Positions 25,187 to 30,169 of a stretch of 30,169 nt of DNA are shown here, in pieces. Where the stretch lies: positions 1-30,169 of the forward strand of contig JWZX01002961.1 of assembly GCA_001275005.1 (NCBI GenBank), written 5' to 3'. Numbering within the stretch: position 1 is the stretch's first letter; the number at the start of each line of letters is the position of its first letter. The stretch comes from Chrysochromulina tobinii. Taxonomy: Eukaryota; Haptophyta; Prymnesiales; Chrysochromulinaceae. The position numbers and the translations under genes are program-made. The notes under the pieces were generated by a model that saw only the letters and a program-made list of their open reading frames with translations, did not search any database and had not been told where the DNA came from.

Positions 25187-25600
25187 ATGCTGACAAAGGC
25201 CTTGACAGTCCTGCCCTTCATTGTGGCTTGCTCTCTACTGCCAGTTACGCCAAGTCTTTCACGTCGCAGTGTTTTATCGGGCGCGCTGGTGTCGACGGTC
25301 GCTCTCCTAGACGTGCCCGCAAGCGCCGTAGATATGCCAGCGCCGAGTATGGACATGACAAAGGCAAGGTTTCTGGAGGAGGCCCAACGGCCGTCATCGT
25401 CAGGGAGCACCAACGGGAAGATCAACGGGATCGATGCAACAATGGTCTCATCCGAGGATGCCGAGAAGCTGAAGAAGGCCGCAGCCGCCATTCCTGATCC
25501 GGACATTCCAGTTGGTTCTGACCTCGAGAGGATGTTGAACGGTGATGGCGACGGGCCCGTGGGCCGAAGCGTTGCCAATCCGCTCGCACATGGTAATTAG
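25187..25600 (+). CDS. Small putative thylakoid-lumen protein with twin-arginine leader
   Basis: 137 residues from the first ATG. Residues 1-21 are hydrophobic and fit an ER signal peptide. Next is LSRRSVLSGALVSTVALL, with a twin-arginine pair at 26-27 before a second hydrophobic segment, and a likely signal-peptidase site after ASA (45-47). This order fits targeting into a complex plastid and then Tat transport into the thylakoid lumen. The mature part of about 90 residues is hydrophilic (MDMTKARFLEEAQRP, EDAEKLKKAAAAIPDPDIPVGSDLERML) and I recognise no family. Plastid location is inferred only from the leader. It lies about 150 bases downstream of the WH2-PX gene on the same strand. Confidence 0.72.
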   Translation: MLTKALTVLPFIVACSLLPVTPSLSRRSVLSGALVSTVALLDVPASAVDMPAPSMDMTKARFLEEAQRPSSSGSTNGKINGIDATMVSSEDAEKLKKAAAAIPDPDIPVGSDLERMLNGDGDGPVGRSVANPLAHGN

Positions 25601-26147
25601 TCTGTAACTAGTTTGATATCGAACCTTTAAACACAGCATAGTCTTCCCGGACCAGTCATTCACTCCATGGACCATGGCAGCATGTCGCGTCGTCGGCCAT
25701 GCCATTGCATGCGCAGATGCACGTGAGCTCGGCGTCGGGCGTGGTGTGGACGCACGGTGCACGGTGCGTCTACCGCGTCGATGTTCTCGTCGATGGCCTG
25801 GCGCGGCGAGGGAGCGTGTCGCGCGCCAAAGAACGGACCCTCGGCCGCTCTCGGCCGCCTGCCCGGCCCGCCGGCCGCCGCACTCACGGCACTAACGGCA
25901 CTCACGGCCGCAGCCGCGTGATGCTGCCATCGAATGCACTGCACGCCGCGTGCACCGATCCGCTGCATTCATGCGACATCATTGGCCAGCAGGGCGGCAC
26001 CCTCGCGCCCTGACAGGCCTCCTTACGGCCCTCCACCCTCACGACCGCATCGAGGCAGTGACGGTACATCGAGGGCTGAGCGCCGTCGTGGGCTGGCCGA
26101 GTGCACTGTGAAGTCGATCCGCTGCACTGTGAACGAGTGCCAGCCGC
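25601..26147. other. Convergent intergenic region with short repeats
   Basis: 547 bases between convergent genes. It holds scattered short repeats: CACTCACGGC/CACTAACGGC at about 25882-25908, CGATCCGCTGCA twice (25955 and 26114 regions), and GCACTGTGAA twice (26103 and 26123 regions). Open frames here are short and on both strands; none is convincing. Confidence 0.4.
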
Positions 26148-29100
26148 TCAGCTGACAGTGAAGTCGTCGTCAGAGTCAGGCGACGCGCCTCGTTCGGCCG
26201 TGCCACCGGATGAGAGCCGGCTCGCGGGTGGCAGGGCGCCCGATCCGATGGATGAGCCCGAGTTCCATTCCGACGAGCCAACCTCCGAAAACTCGGACGA
26301 GGCCAGAGTGGCTGAGACGGCAGACGAGACTTCGGAGAGGGCTAGTTCTCGCTCTGAGATGAGCTGCGGCGCGTCGAGATCGCTATTGAGCACCATGACG
26401 GGTGCGTCACTCAAGCCGACGCCCAGCCCGCCGCCCAGCCCGCCGCCGCTCAGCCCGCCGCCGAAGCCGCCGCCGAGACCTCTACTGGTCGGGCTCGGGC
26501 CGAAGCCAAACTCGTCGTCGGAGTCATCCTCGGGGGGAGGCATCGGCGCACGGCTTGGCGTCGGCGTTGGCAGCACTAGAGCAGGAGAGCTGATGAGCAC
26601 AGGCGAGCTGAAGGTATCGGCGGCTGCAGCCGGCGCGGCGAAGCTGAAGGCGTCGGCGGAGGGGGTGGCGGCGGTGGCGGTCATCACGGCTGGGTTGGGC
26701 GTTGCGGGTGGTGCGGACGTCAGGCCCTCCGCCATGGCGTCGAAGCCGCCACCCATAGACGACTCCGCGCCCGATACGGCGCCGCCTCCGACGGTGATGG
26801 ACTCCATCATTGAGAGGCCGCCAAAGTCGGCGGCACTCGAGGCGCCCGATACGGCGCCAAATCCAAAGTCGGCGCTCGAGGCGCCCGACACGGCGCTCGT
26901 AGCGCCCGATACGGCGCCCGAGGCGAAGTCGGCAGTGCTCGACCCCAGGCTTGACCCCAGGTCCGAGTTGAGGCCGAGGTCGGTGCTGGACGTCAAGCCG
27001 AGGCCGCTGTCGCCGATGGCGCCGCCTCCGCTCAAGGCGGCACTGCCGAAGCCGGCACCCCGCTCAGTGCCGCCAGGCGCGAGGTTCTCGAAGGCTGGAG
27101 CGAGCGCGGGGGTCGGGGTGGGGGTCGGGGTGGCGATCGGGGTGGCGATCGAAGATACGTCCAAGGGGGGGCGAGGCATCCGGAGCCAACGACGAAGCCA
27201 ACGAGGGTGCGGCCAACTCCAGAGGCGCGGGCGTGGAAGGCGCTACGCTGAAGCTCAGATCATCGTCATCGAAGTCATCAACATCCGTCGTGGGCGCGGG
27301 CGCGGGTGCAGGCGCGGGCACGGGCGCCGGAGCGGGCGCGGGCGCCGGAGCGGGCGCTGGCGCCGGAGCGGGCGGCGGCGTCGGGGCAGCGTCAAAAGCG
27401 GCGAAGCCCCCGTCGTCACCCTCGCCGTCGAAGCTCGCCGCAAATCCCGGTACCGGAGGCGATGCGAGCGCGGGCGCTGGACTTGGCGTTGGCGCGGGCG
27501 CCGTGGTAACGAAATCGGCCGCAAAGCCGTCTGAGGGTCCGTCATCGAAGCCTGCACCCCAGTCCGCATCTTCTGCGGGCGCGGGCGCCGGTGCAGGCGC
27601 CGGTGTGGGTGCGGGTGCGGGTGCGGGCGCGGGAGCCGGTGCAGGCGCCGGTGTGGGTGCGGGCGCGGGCGCGGGCGCCGTGGTAACGAAATCGGCCGCA
27701 AAGCCTTCTGAGGGTCCGTCATCGAAGCCTGCACCCCAGTCCGCATCTTCTGCGGGCGCGGGAGCGGGAGCCGGTGCATGCGCCGGTGTGGGTGCGGGCG
27801 CGGGCGCTGGTGGCGGGGTGCCAAAATGGCCCGCGTCGCCCCATTCGTCCTCTCCATCGGCCCAGCCGCTGCCGCCGTCACCCCAATCGGCACCCTCGAA
27901 GTCCGCAGAGACGGAGCCCTTCCCCCTCGGAGCCCCGGCCGCATCGTCTCCCATTCGATCGAGCTCCTTCTGGCTCGAGCCTTTGAGGGAGCCTGTGCCT
28001 GAGGAGCCCGCCGTGGACCCAGGCCCACGGAAGGCGTCGAAGGCGGGTGACGCCGTCGGCCTCGAGCCGCCCGCGCCGACGCCCGGAGGAGAGAAGAGGC
28101 TGGAGCGCGCCTTGTCGCTGGCCGGATTCATCCGAGGGAGAGATCCCGTCGAGGTGCTCGGGAGATTGATGCGCGGCGCAGGCACCGCTGCGGAATAGGG
28201 CGATCGCTGCGGCAGAGGCTCGATCGGCTTGGCGTAGCGAGATGCAATCTCGTACGAGGCGGCGGCGCCCTCGGGGTCGAAGGTCATGTCATCGTCCGTG
28301 AGAGTACCTGCTGAAAGGGGGCAAGAGGGAGAGCGAATGCATCGGAAGGGGGCAAGAGGGAGAGCGCATGCATCGGAAGGGGCAAGAGGGAGAGCGCATG
28401 CATCGGAAGGGGGCAAGAGGGAGAGCGCATGCATCGGAAGGGGCAAGAGGGAGAGCGCATGCATGCTATTGAGCGCGGCGGGCGCCTGAGAGTAACGGTC
28501 CGCGATGGGAGGAGGTAGGGGGGCAGGGGAGGGCACCAGCACGGGTCGTGGGTGCTGTGCTTACTCGATTGGTCGACGCCTCGTGAGGAGCCATCAACCT
28601 GGGAGGCATCGTCCTCATCGTCGAAGGCCACGGCGAAGGAGAGCGAGGCGTTCGCCATCGGAGGCAGACCGCCCCCACCCTTGACGGCCCATTCCTTGAT
28701 CTTCTTGTTGTCACTCGAGGGCGAGGCTGTGGCCGGCGCGAGGGAGGAGAGGCTGCGGCAGCAGCTGCAGCAGCCGCGCTCCATGGCGGCCGCATCGGGC
28801 TCGGTGCCTGGCGTCGTGTACCCCATCCCCGGCACGTAACACCGGATGAGGTTGACGATGCGATCGACGAGACCGGACTTAGGAGCGTCCTCGCCCTCCT
28901 CTGAGCCGCCCGCCTTGGCCTTGAGCTTCGCAACGATGCCAGGTACGAGCACGACTGCCATGCCAAGCACCGCCACAAGCGGCAGGTACTTGAGAGGGCC
29001 GCTGCCGCCGCTGCTCTCGCCGGCGCCGCCCTCCCGGCGCTTCTTCTTTCGTGGCTGAGCCTCGTCCTCTGCAGTGGCCGGTGCGGCCGTTGCCGTCGCC

Positions 29101-29738
29101 ACGGGCGCCGAGACCGCAGACACGATCGGGGTCGGCGGCGGCGAGGAGGTGATGGGCTTGTGCCGATGGCTCTTGGACGCATCGGCCTCGACCGCCACGG
29201 CCGGCACGGCCTCGACCGCCACGGCCGGCAAGGCAACGACGACGGCAGCAGGAGCCGCGACCGCCACGGGCGCCGCGACCGCCACGGGCACTGGGACTGA
29301 CACTGGGACGGAGACGGCTGTCGGCGGCGCGGCCATCTCGGTGGGTGCCGCGACGGCCACTGCGGAAGCGGGCACTGCGACGGGTACTGGGACGGAGACG
29401 ACCGTTGGCGGCGCGACCATTTGGGTGGGTGCCGCGACGGCCACAGCAGAAGCGGGCACCGCAACGCCGACAGGTACGGCTACGGGCACGGCGACTGCTG
29501 TTGCCTGCACGGCGTCGGCCGGCACGCCGACCGCGGCAACTGGGGCTGAAACGGCTACTGCGGCAGCGGGCACAGCCACAGGCACTGCCACTCCAACTGC
29601 TTCAGCGGGAGCATCGGCGGCGTCGTCCGAGTCGCGGCCGCGGCCTTTGCCCTTTTTGAGACGTCGACCCCTCAGAGCACCTCCTGAAGCCGGCGCGAGT
29701 AGCGCGAGCGCAAGGACCAAGACAAGCAGGAGCCGCAT
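26148..29738 (-). CDS. Large low-complexity single-pass membrane protein; one intron, apparent frameshift
   Basis: Exon 29738-28565 joins 28307-26148. A one-base excess in a G7 run (27165-27171, forward) breaks the frame; with it accounted for, the length is 1110 residues. Residues 1-20 are a signal peptide. Residues about 48-185 are Val/Ala/Pro repeats ([14 protein letters not shown] seen twice, 28 residues apart). A basic RKKKRR precedes one membrane helix at about 250-270. A Cys cluster (RGCCSCC) lies near 321-327. The rest is a disordered tail with two near-identical modules, [14 protein letters not shown] followed by [11 protein letters not shown], separated by Ala-Pro runs, and many aromatic/acidic motifs such as GGFAAFDAA and DEFGFG. 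These resemble short adaptor-binding motifs of endocytic proteins, which is inference. I recognise no family. The frameshift may be a sequencing error. Confidence 0.68.
27505..27770 (-). repeat. Internal coding duplication with 170-bp offset
   Basis: Two nearly identical blocks of about 85 bases (starting near 27508 and 27678, forward GCCGTGGTAACGAAATCGGC) code the two [14 protein letters not shown]...[11 protein letters not shown] modules. Ala-Pro coding repeats of variable length separate them. Confidence 0.88.
28308..28564 (-). other. Intron (257 or 254 nt) with minisatellite and NAGNAG acceptor
   Basis: The donor is ATCGA|GTAAGCAC. The acceptor is TTTCAGCAG|GTACTC, where either CAG can be used, changing the protein by one residue while staying in frame. 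It is needed to join the membrane-proximal exon to the [13 protein letters not shown] reading frame. Confidence 0.8.
28317..28466 (+). repeat. 30/31-bp minisatellite, five copies, inside an intron
   Basis: The unit is GGGGCAAGAGGGAGAGCGCA plus TGCATCGGAAG. Copies alternate between an extra G and none, so lengths go 31, 30, 31, 30. All lie within the intron of the large membrane protein. Confidence 0.93.
29308..29462 (-). repeat. 84-bp coding duplication in the Val/Ala/Pro region
   Basis: Two copies starting near 29308 and 29392 (forward GGAGACGGCTGTCGGCGGCG and its close variant) code two copies of a 28-residue unit with [14 protein letters not shown]. Confidence 0.85.
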
Positions 29739-30169
29739 GGCAAGATGCACGAGAGCGGGCAGTCAGCACAGCGAAGAGGCGCGGTTTGAGGACGGCGGCC
29801 AAGTCCCCACAGCAGCAGACAGCAGCACGAAAACTCATGACGCTTTTAGACGCTCTTTATCACTGGTCAAGTCCATCACGCCCAGAATGCAATTCACACA
29901 AATGTTTAGAGTGCTACCGCCGGCTTCCCCACCCCCGTTTGTCGTTTGTCGTTTCGGTGGTGAGGTTCTCTTACTTTAGTCACTTTAGTTCTCTAGTCTC
30001 AGTCGTGTACAGGACATGTACATGTATCGGATACATACACTGTCTCCTTACTATACCACATGTGACGATGGTCCGGTCCAACTGCCGTGCTCGGCCCGGG
30101 GCCGGGCGGAACTCCGAGCCGGGGCTGCAGTCGTTGCAATCGGCGTCGGAAGCCCAGTTGCACGTCTCG
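29739..30169. promoter_or_regulatory. Upstream region of the large membrane protein
   Basis: 431 bases to the window edge. It includes an AT-rich segment with short palindromic words around 30006-30040 (ACATGTACATGT) that may be promoter sequence, then GC-rich sequence. No gene is supported. Confidence 0.35.

Noticed and set aside
26101-27534. Long plus-strand frame opposite the large membrane protein
   Set aside because: Low-complexity antisense of Ala/Ser/Gly coding repeats. The minus strand has signal peptide, membrane helix, conserved duplicated modules and splice sites.
27233-28198. Plus-strand Gly-Ala repeat protein
   Set aside because: It is the reverse reading of the Ala-Pro coding repeats, with no start context or domain.
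28317-28466. CRISPR-like array
   Set aside because: Units are contiguous with no unique spacers; this is a minisatellite in a eukaryotic intron.

Overview
The window looks like nuclear DNA from a GC-rich, gene-dense unicellular alga with a secondary plastid. A haptophyte fits best, with moderate confidence; a pelagophyte-like stramenopile is the main alternative. The case rests on eukaryote-only gene families (U1A/U2B'' RRM protein, SAP30, reticulon, PX, WH2, KH splicing protein), short GT-AG introns, strongly GC-biased codons, a selenoprotein with a eukaryotic SECIS element, and a small protein whose N-terminus reads as signal peptide plus plastid plus twin-arginine thylakoid leader. I see no tRNA, rRNA, CRISPR array or transposase gene.

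Layout. 1-4145: a TPR protein (+) converges on a peroxiredoxin-like selenoprotein (-) whose SECIS lies between them; next is a glycosyltransferase-like gene (-) with three introns, two of them flanked by duplicated exon sequence. 4146-8361: three minus-strand genes, namely an F-box-like/E2-like fusion, a coiled-coil/polyQ/WW/zinc-finger protein and an unknown protein. 8577-15736: U1A/U2B'' (+), SAP30 (-), IQ-motif acyltransferase (+), PhyH dioxygenase (+), and a DxD nucleotide-sugar transferase (+). 16352-18556: a repeat-rich polytopic membrane protein (-). 19187-25600: KH/proline-rich splicing-type protein (+), ankyrin CaaX protein (-), reticulon (+), WH2-polyproline-PX protein (+), thylakoid-lumen candidate (+). 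26148-29738: a very large low-complexity membrane protein (-) with a minisatellite intron and one apparent frameshift at a G7 run.

The genes form no operon or single pathway; neighbours are mostly unrelated housekeeping, membrane-traffic and sugar-modification genes. The strongest observations are the selenoprotein with its foldable form-II-like SECIS, and a gene that appears to have gained two introns by duplication of AG|GT-containing exon segments, one of them filled with telomere-like repeats. Several domain fusions are also unusual: an F-box-like segment with a Cys-less E2 fold, IQ motifs with an acyltransferase-3 domain, WH2 with PX, and a fascin-like beta-trefoil with a glycosyltransferase.
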